Source: Trichuris trichiura (lineage: Eukaryota; Nematoda; Enoplea; Trichinellida; Trichuridae). Taken from it: a stretch of 64,000 bases of DNA. Both the position numbers and the translations under genes were made by a program. Positions 1 through 10,960 of this stretch are shown piece after piece (position 1 is the stretch's first letter; each line of letters begins with the position of its first letter). The notes beneath the pieces were generated by a model. That model was given only the letters and a program-made list of their open reading frames with translations. It made no database searches and had not been told where the DNA came from. The stretch is from NCBI GenBank assembly GCA_037903355.1, contig JBAJFE010000015.1, positions 186,001 to 250,000 of the forward strand, given 5' to 3'.

Positions 1-1432
1 AATAGACAAATTAAAAATTCACTTTATTCTACCTCTTTTTGGGCCTCGAAAAAGTAATCGCATACTGTACGGTTGATTGCCGACTTCCAGTGCTTCTCCA
101 GCGTTATATCTCTGAAAAACTAGCTACAGCCTATAAAGGTAGAGCATTTTTTTAGTATACCCGGTTTTATTGATGACAAAAAGGCTTTCAATCATTTCGT
201 GACGTTTCTGCCCTAAACTAACATCTCTTGCGAGCTATCTTCAGGAAGTCATGTAAAGGTAATTTTCTACAGAACAATTATTGAGTGTTCAGGTTTGCTT
301 GAATAAAAGAGCCCCATTATTCGCGGCTTTACAAAACTGTACCACCAAGTCAACAGTGCGCATTTCAGGTAAAGCTTAAAAAGTCATAATTAAAAAATAG
401 GTAAATCCGTTTGCAGTTACAACAGACAATTTCGCATGTTCCGATTAATTGTAAATCTGAACTAGAAAATCCTTAGACGATCCTAAAAAATTGTTGCAAT
501 AAAATATTTATCAAAAATTTTGTGAACTAGCCCGCGCAAATCAACCATAACGAACTTGATTATCATTACCGCACTTGGTCTTTGCTATTTAAATATTCAT
601 ATTAATCTTCAGCCTTATGGTTTACCATTGGTTGTAAAACCCTTTTAAACCACTTTATTTATGTTTCAGCGTTCCTTCTTCCATAAACCGGCAAACAATA
701 CAGTACTGTGACAATAATTAAGTTCGTTTTGCTCGTAATCATACAGTAAGACAAGCAACGTGGATTACTCACTTTCCGCGCGTAATTTTTGAGAAATTCG
801 AGCTTGCTTTCTGTTAGGCACGCGTCCACCCTGTTCTGCTTTTACTGGCGAGCATGTCGGCTATCCTGTTCTGTCTTTACTTCAGGCTAACCCAAACTAT
901 AATCCCTATGTTCAGGTATAGGCTTAACTGAAAGCACAGTTGGGTGGCCAGCAGGTGAATGAACGTATAATCGGTGTATTCTTTCTTACAGGATGTTTAC
1001 GAACTAAGCAAACCTGATTATTTTCTGGATACTGTACGTTTGCGGGAAAATAGAGGAAGAGACCCGCATAATCATTTGCGTAGGATAGGTTTAGCGCGCT
1101 AAGCTCGCGTTTTCATTGCAGTAGCAGCTTCGCACGCATTGCAAACGTCAAATTTGATTTGCTATGCCAGAGAGGCATTTCTTCAATGTATATTTGTATA
1201 AACGCCTATTCAGCTTCGCGTTAAGGCACACTGCGTCCGAGAAACCAAAGTAGGCTAGACAGCGGTTTAAATCGATACTCAGGACGTGATTTTAATTTGA
1301 CTTTTTGTGGCAAAAACCTATTGATTTAAAATGTCACTTGAAAACAGTTTTACTGTAGTAAGCAATATGGTTTCATTTGTTTACCGGTTGGGTGGAAGTG
1401 AAGTTTCGTTCGCGCGGTTAACGTAATCGTCG
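1..1432. other. Upstream region without a recognised gene
   Basis: AT-rich DNA with stops in all frames and no exon I can support. It contains one copy of a foldback repeat (about 688-1046, listed separately). The stretch just before 1433 probably holds the promoter and 5' UTR of the ZNF706-like gene, but I see no clear core promoter motif. Confidence 0.5.
688..1046. repeat. Foldback/MITE-like repeat, copy 1
   Basis: The ends are imperfect inverted repeats: a left arm near 688-750 (GCAAACAATACAGT, then GTTCGTTTTGCTCGTAA) mirrors a right arm near 985-1046 (TTTACGAACTAAGCAAACC, then GTACGTTTGCGGG). The internal segment also folds on itself (GGCTAACC near 885 against GGCTTAAC near 920). A diverged second copy lies at about 9200-9560. 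No coding capacity and no clear target duplication were seen, so this is a non-autonomous foldback element or old MITE. Confidence 0.6.
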
Positions 1433-1721
1433 ATGACTCGTGGCCAGCAAAAATTACAAGCGCAGCAGCGCAACCTGAAAAAGCAACAGGAAGCCAAAAA
1501 GCAGAGTATGCACGACCACAAAGCAGCCGCTCAAAAAGCTTTGGTATACCAGTGCGTCGTTTGTCGAGTAAGCCGACAATTTTGTCCCGCTACCGTATTG
1601 TTTACATTCAAGGTCGTTTCAGGGCCAAATGCCCGACTTGAAAACGTACCAGCAACATTTTGAAAATAAACACCCGAAGGCGCCAATGCCTACCGAATTG
1701 GCTGGCGAGGGTCAGTCCTAG
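1433..1721 (+). CDS. ZNF706: ZNF706-like small C2H2 zinc-finger protein
   Basis: Two exons, 1433-1567 and 1623-1721, give 77 residues, against about 76 in vertebrate ZNF706. The N-terminus MTRGQQKLQAQQRN followed by a Lys/Gln-rich helix is the 4F5/SERF-like start typical of this family. A single finger is built across the splice: CxxC in exon 1 (YQCVVC) and HFENKH in exon 2. The GTAAGC...TTTCAG intron of 55 nt is phase 0 and restores the family order exactly. The protein is probably nuclear or cytosolic and nucleic-acid binding; its precise role is poorly defined. The upstream region carries no in-frame alternative I can support, and a poly(A) signal follows at 1847. Confidence 0.88.
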
Positions 1722-1846
1722 CGTGCATCCCGTTGAAAGTAACATTAACTTTTCGTCGGTACGTAAACCGTGTGAGGCAGCATGCTTTGCCGCCCTCATT
1801 CAACCTTACCGCTTAGAACGGAAAATTCGTTTTAATTATTTGCCCG

Positions 1847-1852
1847 AATAAA
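1847..1852 (+). terminator. AATAAA poly(A) signal of the ZNF706-like gene
   Basis: AATAAA lies 126 bases after the stop codon on the same strand, a sensible 3' UTR length for such a small gene. Confidence 0.5.
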
Positions 1853-2074
1853 ATAATATCATGTTAACATAGTTGTCATATCAACATTTTGCATATTTGT
1901 CCGCTGACTGTGCGTGACGTAGATAACTTTTGCGGGCTGTACGCTCTGAAAGTGCTTTTACAAAAATCAATAAAAGCATAGAAGCTTGACGCTATGCTAG
2001 ATTGTATAAGCATTAAATAATATGATAGCCGGTGAAGTTATTTTATTGTCGTGATCTACAATAACAGTGTACCT

Positions 2075-3463
2075 CTACTTCTTTTTCTTATTAGAAGTTT
2101 TCCTTTTGCTGCTTGTCCTGCGACGTATGCTGGACAACTTTCTCTTAACAGGAGGCAAAGTTGATTCGGGCGAAGGGCATTGTTTTTCATCCCTCTGATC
2201 TAGATCTTTTCGATCCAATAGTTTTGACGTAATCCTACTTTTCAAGCCCTTCAGACCAGTTTTGATTTGAGCTTCAACGGCGGCTAAGGTAGGAACCCTA
2301 CGTCGCTGACCCACTTGTTCACTCATTTGGCGTTTTGCCGGGTCGTTTTCCTCCTGTCTGCTAGTAGGAGCAGCGGCTATGAAATCCTGTTGATCCTTTC
2401 CAAAATGGGCAAGATTGCAACAGCTATTCGTAGTTATCAAACGGAGAGCGCCCATCTGCTTAAGAATTTCACGATTGGGTTCCCGACCGGCCCATTCTTT
2501 TGCGTAGACCATTTCCATTGTTGTTCTGTAGATGAACATGTACTGTTCAATACCCTGAACAGCCAACGATCGTTGTTGTCGTATTTCGGCTACAGTATCT
2601 CTTATTTTTGGCGGTAATCCGCGATCGATCATTTTCTGTATCACCAACAAAGCGGCAAGTGTACCTGATCGTCCAACACCGGCGGAACAGTGAATAACCA
2701 TTGTTGCGTTATTTTTACTACTGTTACTTATCTCCAATGAAAGCTTGTTGCACTGACTTACCAAACTGATGAACTTGTGTGTACATCTTGGAACTCGATG
2801 ATCCGGCCAGTCCAAATAGAATAAGTGTTTTATTGTCATACGCGCCTTTTTGTCAGTCTGTTCCACGTCCAACGTTGAAATAAGGCTATTGTAAGTTTCC
2901 TGCGTTCCGCTATTTTTCACTGTATAATTTGCCCACGTCAACTGACTACCTTCGGTGGTTGGCCAATAAGGATGCATCTTTTCAACACCTCTCTCCTTAA
3001 GCTGCGTTAAGCAGACTATAAGAAGTACATTTTCCTAAAAGAAAAGCAACAGCATCACATTGTAGCAAGACTAAGTTCGTTTGAAAAGACCTACTTGGAA
3101 AAGCATCCTGTAAAATTCGTCGAGCGTGTTTTGCGTAGGTGCTTGGGCCATAATCATTTTCAAGTTAAATTCGGATGACCGAACCCAATTGGCGTGTATG
3201 TAGTCGCATCCATCGCCTCGAAGTTTGACTCGAGTTTTTTCCAAACACAATATGTCAATGTAGCGATTTTTCGCTTTGTTCAATTGGGACATAAAACTGG
3301 TCGCCTCGGCGGCACTTGGCCTGCCGGGCAATGAGGAGAATTCGGCACGCATTATTTGCAGCAAATCCAAGTATGGCATACGACCGAATTCCATCAGCCA
3401 ATCCAGCCTGGTCTTCTTATTGCCATTCGCTTCGTCTTCCGGTACTGCGCCACCGTTTTGCAT
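2075..3463 (-). CDS. Classical (receptor-like fold) protein tyrosine phosphatase, nematode type
   Basis: Two exons on the minus strand (3463-3095 and 3034-2075, 60-nt phase-0 intron) encode about 442 residues. One PTP domain fills most of it: the pTyr loop KNRYIDILCLEKTRV, DYIHANWV, the WPD loop YLDWPDHRVP, the P-loop HCSAGVGRSGT with catalytic Cys and Arg, and the Q-loop QGIEQYMFIY. All catalytic positions are present, so it should remove phosphate from phosphotyrosine. The C-terminal 110 residues are unrelated and end in a strongly basic tail (KRKLSSIRRRTSSKRK) that may be a nuclear or membrane-binding signal. There is no signal peptide or membrane segment. The ATG at 3463 is the first good Met, but the frame stays open a little upstream. 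It is transcribed divergently from the gene at 3788, 324 bp away. Cytosolic PTP families of this kind are expanded in nematodes (family knowledge). Confidence 0.9.
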
Positions 3464-3787
3464 TGGCGGTTCGCATACGAGCCGACTGTTTATGATTTCA
3501 GTGAAAACTTTTCAATGGGTTTAGCAACTTAAAATATGCAAATTCTTTACCGCCGTTTTCTCCACTCCTTCGTTGCGGTTTTTTATAGACATTTGGCCGT
3601 ATCGACTCGACGTTGCAACTGTTTTGTTTGGCGCGTAGCAACTTTACGGATGACCACTTTAAAACCACTAAGTACAATGTGAACGTAGAGAAGGTTAGTT
3701 TTAACCCACCATAAAGGGAAAATAAAGTAATCGTGCGGATACGGCTGCCCCGTTGGCGCTGTTCACTGGCCAGGAAGCGTTGTATTT

Positions 3788-4225
3788 ATGAATGGAGTAA
3801 GAATGGTTCGACGGTCGAATACGAACGACGAGCCAAAGTCTACCCAATCTGCCATTGAAAATGTACAGTCATCATACGAACTCAGCCAATCGCAAGAAAG
3901 CATCCAGGTAAACCCAAACCAATACTGTTGGCCGTTGGATATTCCAAAGCCAATTGTTATGGACGGAGATGAGTGGGCATACGATATGCTGGACGTTAGT
4001 AGCAGTTCAAGCCCATCGTCCAGCAGAGACGGGCGCTTCGCTCGTAGCAGAATGACGAATGCTAAATTCAAACACGGTTCCATAATGAGAAGAAAAGGAA
4101 CGGAAGACTGGCAGTTTTGCTACGCCTTTCTGATCATTACTACCTGCGTACTTTTTATTGCTGGTCTTGTTTTCATTATAACGCAAACGCAATACGAAAA
4201 ATCCGGCGTCAAGAGATCCATGTGA
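3788..4225 (+). CDS. Unidentified small single-pass membrane protein
   Basis: A single-exon frame of 145 codons from ATG 3788; a second in-frame Met is at codon 6. I do not recognise a family. Residues 1-110 are polar, with Ser/Gln-rich stretches and a Ser run (DVSSSSSPSSS). A hydrophobic segment near residues 112-134 (FLIITTCVLFIAGLVFI) is preceded by basic residues (MRRKGTED) and followed by a short polar tail. This looks like a type II or tail-proximal membrane anchor with a long N-terminal cytoplasmic part. An AATAAA-type signal occurs about 15-20 bases after the stop. The gene shares an upstream region with the divergent phosphatase gene, so the two may use a bidirectional promoter. Confidence 0.65.
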   Translation: MNGVRMVRRSNTNDEPKSTQSAIENVQSSYELSQSQESIQVNPNQYCWPLDIPKPIVMDGDEWAYDMLDVSSSSSPSSSRDGRFARSRMTNAKFKHGSIMRRKGTEDWQFCYAFLIITTCVLFIAGLVFIITQTQYEKSGVKRSM

Positions 4226-5746
4226 AACATTTTAAATTAATAAATTAAATACAATCAATTGCTTACAGAATCGCTACGCCCGAGTTGACGATGCTACTAA
4301 GCACGAAGTGAACCTTCAAAGATAAACAACTTAGATGCTCAGGTTCAAATAGACTGTTGAAGTTTAACTTCAAACAATGCTGTAGGGAAATAGTGCAAAA
4401 TGTACTCGACTGCACGACAATTATTCAGTGCAGTTGCTGAACAGATACGTAATCTATTTTCCTTTCTGTTTACGTCAACTTTATACTCGCATGCAGCTGG
4501 AGCTGTCTGCAAGCCGCCTACGTGTGGCATATGCACTGGACTTGCATTCATGGGTAAATAATAAATTAAATCTGAGCACCAATTAATAGATAATAATTTT
4601 CTGCTGCATATTAACGTCAGGTTTAAAAAATGTAATGGCAGTTTTCTAGCACGAGACAACCGCTGTTAAAGATTTAACATTGCAGCTTTAAAGAACCCTT
4701 TGTAACTTTTCCACTGTCGGATTATGCCTTACGACTACAAACGTGTTCAACAGCGGAGAGGAAAACTGCTTTAAAACTAAAAAGATTCATTCATTAAACG
4801 ATCCAACCTTAACAGGACGTACACTTAAGAAAAACCCATTTTGTCTCTAAAACTCGTCTTCCGAAAGCTTTTGTTAAACAACAACGTACATCAGCAAGCT
4901 TGTTGCTTCCGAAAAAAGAGCTTAAGCAAAGTTTGACGTACAGAAGTCGTGAAACGTCAGTCGGCGCACATATCTGAGTTACGCAAACCGAATAAACAGC
5001 AGTGCAGTACGATCAATGATTAACTAAAAGCTTAAGACGGAATAAGTAAAAGCACGCACGAAGGTGCAATAACAAGATACCGAAGTGCACTTCGCCCAGC
5101 TTTACTGCAATTGAAAAGCTTCGTGAAAAAGATAACTGTAACGTAAATTGCGTGAGGAGAAATGCACAGGAATAAAAAAAGGCATGAAAAAATCACAAAT
5201 AAAACGTTAACCGTTTTGGAACAAAGATAATGCAGTGCCCCGTGAACAGGATACTTTTCTTGCAGTGATAATGCTTCTACCGTCAATATACGATGGTCAT
5301 TGCAGCTACAATAAAGCCGCACAACTTTCGCTGCTACGTAAACGGATAGTCAAAAGTGTATAAAAGCAAGGCTTGACTAAATAAAGCAACAATAAGAAGT
5401 AGCGTTGGCACTCTGTGATGCAAAAAAAAATTCTAACACTGGCAATCTACGAACAGGACGCGGTTAACAACTTTCGTAACTGCAGTCCGGCCAGCTTGGA
5501 ATAGGGTCTCAAAAGTAAAAGCTTCATGCAAGCAGAACAGCAGCATATTACTTTATTTTAAAAAATCAAATACGAAAAACCTGGATTTTATGCAGCCTCA
5601 ACGGAATTCTGCTAATTTGTTGCGTAATTGAAAAAGTCCCAACCCGGCCGAAATATTTTAAATTAATGAAAATTAAGTAACACTTACCCTAACCAACAAT
5701 TCGGTCAAAGCACTCTTCGGGAAGCTGTTGCGCCATTGAAGGTCGA
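4226..5746. other. Intergenic stretch
   Basis: AT-rich DNA with only short frames. The 96-codon minus frame at 5032-5322 has random-looking composition and no splice or family support. It includes the 3' flank of the NAXD gene. No RNA gene or repeat was recognised. Confidence 0.5.
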
Positions 5747-6730
5747 TCAATCGAACAAATTACTAAATGCACATTGTATTTCGCGTATCATGTCGCTTGT
5801 GGTGGTCGATCGGGAAAACTTCTGGTATGCCAACCTGTTGCACTCTCTTGTCAAGGAGCAAGCAGCAAACGCGGACAACAAAGTAGCACTGTACGAATTC
5901 TCGGTTGCCTTTGCTTTGTCCGAGAGTCGATCATATGTCCAATGAAGAAACGTGGCCATTGCTCCCGTTAATAGGTCACCCTGTCCTCCGCACCGGCGTG
6001 GACTATTCGGTACGTCACATTGAAGTGTAGAAACACCATCGGAGATGACGTCACGAAATCCTTTGCGCACAATAGTGACATTTTTCAACTCCTGAGCCAA
6101 TTGCATCACTGCACCGTCGAGATTACCTTCCTCCGGAGCTCTGCCAATAGTTGCTTCGTACAAGCGCTTGAATTCAACAGCATTTGGCGTCAAAACAAGG
6201 CGTTTGTAACCGCGAAACAAATCGGGATTTTTCGAAAAGAAGTGCAAACCGTCCGCATCGATCACCATTGGCAGTTGCCGTTCCCGCGCTTTTTCGAAGA
6301 ATGCCGTTATCAATTTCGCTAAGGACGGATTTCGTCCAAGTCCGGGGCCCAAAACAGCGGAATGAACGCGACCGAACAATGGATCAAGCAACGTTTGAAA
6401 AGCGCCATCTTCGAGGCTCGGATAAACAATCAACTCGGGGCTGTACGACTTGATCACAGGTGCAGCCGTGGGATCGCATACAACGAACGCCAAATCAGCG
6501 CCAGTCTTTACTGCCGATATTGCGGAAAAGTATGGTGCCCCCGTGTACTCGAATGAGCCACCAATAACGCAAACTCGTCCAGAGCTCCCTTTGTGCATTT
6601 CGTAAGACATTTGAGGAATGCACTGTTTGACCATACGCAATGCCGATCGACTCGACGATCTTAAGCCGGAAGAAAACAGCTGCTGAACTTGAGATGCAGC
6701 CGAATGCATTGCATCGGTGAAACCAACCAT
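5747..6730 (-). CDS. NAXD: ATP/ADP-dependent NAD(P)HX dehydratase
   Basis: One uninterrupted frame of 327 codons from ATG 6730, close to the usual length. The enzyme repairs hydrated NADH/NADPH (the S epimer of NADHX/NADPHX), using ATP or ADP to remove water. It has the ribokinase-like fold: VCVIGGSFEYTGAPYFSA near residue 53, the glycine motif LGPGLGRNPS, the VIDADGLHFF strand with its Asp, LTPNAVEFKRLY, and the nucleotide/catalytic signature RRCGGQGDLLTG near residue 245. The N-terminus (about 40 residues, Ser/Arg rich) may be a targeting sequence but is not strongly mitochondrial. Being intronless is notable among intron-rich neighbours. The ORF is intact and the identification is secure; subcellular location is open. 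Confidence 0.94.
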   Translation of the reverse strand: MVGFTDAMHSAASQVQQLFSSGLRSSSRSALRMVKQCIPQMSYEMHKGSSGRVCVIGGSFEYTGAPYFSAISAVKTGADLAFVVCDPTAAPVIKSYSPELIVYPSLEDGAFQTLLDPLFGRVHSAVLGPGLGRNPSLAKLITAFFEKARERQLPMVIDADGLHFFSKNPDLFRGYKRLVLTPNAVEFKRLYEATIGRAPEEGNLDGAVMQLAQELKNVTIVRKGFRDVISDGVSTLQCDVPNSPRRCGGQGDLLTGAMATFLHWTYDRLSDKAKATENSYSATLLSAFAACSLTRECNRLAYQKFSRSTTTSDMIREIQCAFSNLFD

Positions 6731-7272
6731 CCTTACTAACTATGCTGAGTAAAGAATGAACCCAAAATTTGTTAAGCACGTCTCGAGCAAACCACTCTGG
6801 GTTGACAGTATACGGTAGCTGTAGTCAGGTTCTATTCCACCGTAGCAACTGATTCATACATATGGAATTTCGCTTCAGGTAAGCTACTACCATGACTTTC
6901 GTTTACTCCAGCTGCCACCCAAATAATATATCAATGAAAACAACGAATGTTCCTGCATTAGCTTTGGCTGGAAAAAGCTCAAAGCATATTTCAACAGTAG
7001 CGAAGCAATTTTTCAATAGGGAATACCTAACCAATGCTACACAGTTGCAGCGGAAGAATCAGCGAAACACATTGGCGTTCTAACTTGCACGCCAAACTGT
7101 AGCAGCCTGTCGGTAATTCATCATTGTCATGCTGCCTGAACTTGTATCTATGACTCTATATTTGTAGGTAACAATGTTTGGCAGTTTGGCAGTTTATACG
7201 CGATTGTTCTTGGCATCCCAGCTAAAAAACAAAGTGTTGAAACAATTGTGTGAATGATCGTTGTTTGGCGAA
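6731..7272. other. Intergenic region between divergent NAXD and coiled-coil genes
   Basis: Head-to-head spacing of about 540 bp, likely holding both promoters. A 63-codon ATG frame at 6892-7083 has no family or splice support and is not called. A small direct repeat (GGCAGTTTGGCAGTTT) is at about 7180. Confidence 0.4.
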
Positions 7273-8284
7273 ATGCAGAAACAAAATTACGCAAATAACT
7301 TTGACGACCAACTTGCTACTCCTAAATATGAGTCTGCTCGAAATTTCCCTCCGCAGTTCGCTATTTCGCCCATTTTAAATGCTCTTCGGGATTCGAAATC
7401 AATTGCATGCAATGCTTCTACCACTGATCGTACTAGCGAAGGTACCAAGCAGTATTGTGCAAAATATTCGTCTTCGTACCGCCGTTTTCTTCAGTGCCTT
7501 CCACTGGGACCCCAATTGACAAAAGCTTCTTTTCCTCAACGGTTATTCCCGAAGTAGGGTAACCTAACGTCTATCTAACGATGTCGCCGATACTTCTTTT
7601 TTATGTAGTCTTGCGAAAGCGCGAAAACTTGGCAGTCAGTTCCGCCATCGTCAAATTCTTCTAATCGCAATATTCCCTCCGGAAGGTAAGCAGATATTTC
7701 TAACGACGGAAAATGGTTAGTCATATGTTCAAGCCTGCTTTGGAACAAAGCAACTTCACCGGATTCACCCATTGACGAAAACCGCGTAAGAGAAATAGTA
7801 TCAGAGATGGAGCAGTTGAAGTTGGAACATGAATGTATGTCAATGGAAAATAGTGCTTTGAGACACATCATTGCAAAGAAGGAAGAAAGCCAGACAGCTC
7901 TGGAACGCAAAGTCGAACTGCTTTTAAAGCAGAATGAGGAATTGAGGACAGCGCGTTGCCGCTGTAAACAATGTAGAAAAGCCAAAACAGATTCGTTTGA
8001 TCGAAGGGAAGGGAAGGTGTTCAACGAGTTAAATATTGATGTGCAACCACAGGTATACTTTTTGACTTACCAGAAAAAGCCGATAGAAGCAACAATTTGT
8101 ACTTCGTCAGGTCGAAGAAACTGATGCACAAGTATCGGATTCGGAAGTTGAAATTTCAAAGACTAAAGGAAGCTGGAACAAAGAAAGTTCGAATTTGCCC
8201 GTTGCAAGTCGAATAGCCGTTGGGGTCTTTAACATTTTTCTAGAAGCTATTATTTATGCACTGTTTGATGTAGTTTCACTGTAA
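7273..8284 (+). CDS. Unidentified coiled-coil protein with C-terminal hydrophobic segment
   Basis: I do not recognise a family. Exon 1 starts at ATG 7273, with an in-frame stop just upstream at 7255, and runs to about 7553. An internal exon lies near 7606-7685. Coding resumes at about 7721-7734 and runs to 8052, then 8111-8284 after a GTATAC...CGTCAG intron. The internal exon frame is ambiguous because two splice combinations work. Around 7800-7950 a clear heptad coiled coil is encoded (ALERKVELLLKQNEELR), followed by a Cys/basic cluster RCRCKQCRKAK. The last exon ends with a hydrophobic stretch (VGVFNIFLEAIIYALF), which could be a tail anchor. Scaffold or membrane-tether function is only a guess. 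Confidence 0.5.
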
Positions 8285-9199
8285 AGCGGAAATTTCAGAT
8301 CACGATACGAAAACTATAGCCTCCATTGGTCTCGTCGAATCGGGCATATCGTCCAAATGCAAGTTGCCCGTGTTTCATAATACTCAGTATACGTACGTAG
8401 CATTTGCTGTTTGAACGGGACACGCAATGTTTCACTTTATTAGTGTTAACTTTATTCTTAACATTATTCTTCTACTCTTCAGGTGCTTTATCTTCAATAT
8501 GTCACTTTATTTAATGTCGTTTGAACTCACTGTAACCGTCACATCCTAACGTGAACACGAAAGAAATACAGCTTTACTGCTTTAAAGGGAACCAAAAAAA
8601 TACTAACGGCAACGCATTGAATGCTCAAATTACACGGACCATATTATTTTTCGTCAAATCAAATGTACCTTACTGACTGGCTGTGCGGCTCGTTTGCGAC
8701 AAGTACTATTTTATTTCATTTCTGTTTGTTTTAGTAAAGGTCGGCTGCAGCTTCTTCCGTATGTTGTGTTGGCATCTGTAATGAAACGAAACAATTGCTT
8801 TACCAACGGATGGGTGAACGATTGTTAGCAAAAATACAGAACCAATGACTCCTCCAATAGCTCCTCCATCTCACTGCCGACGGAACTAGAGCGTTTCGAA
8901 AGCTCTGTAATACGCTGAGCACAGATTGGTTTTGTATTTTTCCTTATAACCGTCTACCCAGCGAGGGGAAGCCGTAGACCACCTTTACGAAAGATGGATC
9001 ACAATCCCGTTATGAAGCAATCCATCTTCAAGAGCATGTCTATTCGTCATATATTCTGTTTTATTTATTTTTGTCACCCATTCTATTTCGATTGCCCATT
9101 TCAACGATACTTTTACTCTTGCCAATTTATTTTAGCTTTTAGGTGGTCCTTGGCGAAAAGAAAAGAATTTCTTTCTCAAACTGCTCAAGAACAATAGAA

Positions 9200-9560
9200 C
9201 AAGCTAAAAAATAATCAGGTTTGTTTCGCTCGTAAACGTACAGTAGGACAAACAACGCCAATTATTCATTCTTCCCGCCTAAAAGTCTAAAAAATGCACG
9301 CTTCTTTTTTGGTACGCTTTGGTCGTCCTCTGTCGCTTTTACTGGAGAGCATGCCGGTCATCTAGTTTTGTCCTTAGCAATGCCTAAGCCAATCTACAAA
9401 CCCTACGTTTGTGTTTAGGCTTAGCTAAGGACAAAACAGAAAGGCCGTGAATTCACAATGCTACGGTGGGACCAGTAATCACAAAATCGGTGATATCTTA
9501 CTGTATGTTTACAAGTCAAACGAACCTGATCGTCAAGACACTGTATCGTTTGCGGGAAAC
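9200..9560. repeat. Foldback/MITE-like repeat, copy 2
   Basis: Inverted termini at 9214-9245 (ATCAGGTTTGTTTCGCTCG, then GTAAACGTACAGTA) and 9499-9530 (TACTGTATGTTTACAAG, then CAAACGAACCTGAT) are near-complementary over about 32 bp. An inner palindrome is also present: GTCCTTAGCAATGCCTAAGC at about 9380 against GCTTAGCTAAGGAC at about 9420. Order and spacing match copy 1 at 688-1046, and similarity continues past the right arm (CGTTTGCGGGAAA). Confidence 0.7.
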
Positions 9561-10297
9561 AGAGCAAGAAACCCAGAAAAAGCCTTTTCTCCTAAAGCAA
9601 GCAACTTTCGCTCTTAAGCAGTCAGCTTTATTTTGTTTGCAACGTTTCTTGCCTCACTATTTTCATTATTGATGAATTTATGCTAATTGATATGCACGAT
9701 CTGCCACGAAATCTCAGAATAAAAAAAATCGAACAGGTTGCTTTCCGCATATACAATGAAAATCAAATGTTTCTGAATGCTATATCAAATTAATTCTTTT
9801 GCATTGGCTTATTTAAGGCGAAAACTAGGGAGTCTTTAAAGTAGGCGAAGCAAAGCTATCAGAAAAGGTCACTTTAAAGGAATAAGAACTTGAATCGTTC
9901 TTGCAACTTTAAACTTTGACAGTAGGAAAACTGCGGCAAACCTTTCCTCGACGGAATTTGCAGTAAGCCCGTTGAACACTGCGAAAATAAACCGGAAATG
10001 ACGGAGCTTAAGACAACCACAGATTCCGTCGTCTGTGTTACATATTCTGCTGAGAAACGGAAATGAAGTTTTCAAAAATTCTGACATTTTTCCCAGTTCC
10101 TTTCGTAACATTAAACAGGCTAATCTTGACTTCGGACAGGAAAACTTTAAAATGAAAACCTAGATGACATGAACTAGCGGTCACACTGTCATAAAGTCAA
10201 CTTGCAGGCTTGCAGAATGCTTCTTCACTCTCAGCCTGTCGTATCTTGTTCCAAGGTGTAGCTAATGCTAGCTACATACCGACTGTGACTTTGAACG

Positions 10298-10340
10298 AAT
10301 CTGTGCTACGTCAGGGGCTCGGATCATCGTAGCACAGATT
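10298..10340. repeat. Perfect 13-bp inverted repeat (hairpin)
   Basis: AATCTGTGCTACG at 10298-10310 and its exact complement CGTAGCACAGATT at 10328-10340 flank a 17-base loop. AGCACAGATTGGT recurs alone near 8927, so one arm may belong to a dispersed repeat. A short structured RNA or a regulatory palindrome is also possible. Confidence 0.5.
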
Positions 10341-10960
10341 GGTATCTTCCACTGTTTGCATTTGTCGTCAGAGCGATTAAGAAGTATGAACGATCGTAAA
10401 TTGTAAGTACACTTTGAATTGCAGTTGGATGTACGCTTTAGTATTCAATATTGAGCTACAGGAAAGAAGTGCCGAGAGACAATTCCGTTATATCACGTAT
10501 TTCGTATAATGAAATGCGCAAAAACTTATTATATTACTTACTGATTATAACTACTTCAAGTTCCCGTAGGAAGTTGTCTAACTCTTAAACCTTAACTATA
10601 CTTATTCGATAACAGAAGGGTGAATGAAAGTCGCATAGCTTCTCTCTGCAGTTATTAAACACTTTTGCATATGTTAGAATATGAATACTAACTCTAACTA
10701 TCGTAGGAAAAGTTTTTATGTTTAGGTTCTTTTACTTTTACAGCCTAAGCTGTAGGTAAAAAAACATCCTAACTTAACAATTCCGCAACAGTCAATAAGA
10801 GGCACGCACTCGGCTGCGCGCCTTCCAGTAGTCATGTGTACGGATGAAATTTACATAGCAGAAGGCTTTATTCACTAATGTTGAGCTTCTCAGCTTTCGT
10901 GTTTCAGGCTGCAGATCTTTTTTGAGTTAACCAGATTTACGATCCTCTTCTTCACAAACC

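Noticed and set aside
5032..5322. 96-codon minus-strand frame
   Set aside because: Random-looking hydrophobic composition, no splice sites, no family resemblance.
6892..7083. 63-codon ATG frame upstream of the coiled-coil gene
   Set aside because: Short, no recognised motif and no splice link to the next exon.
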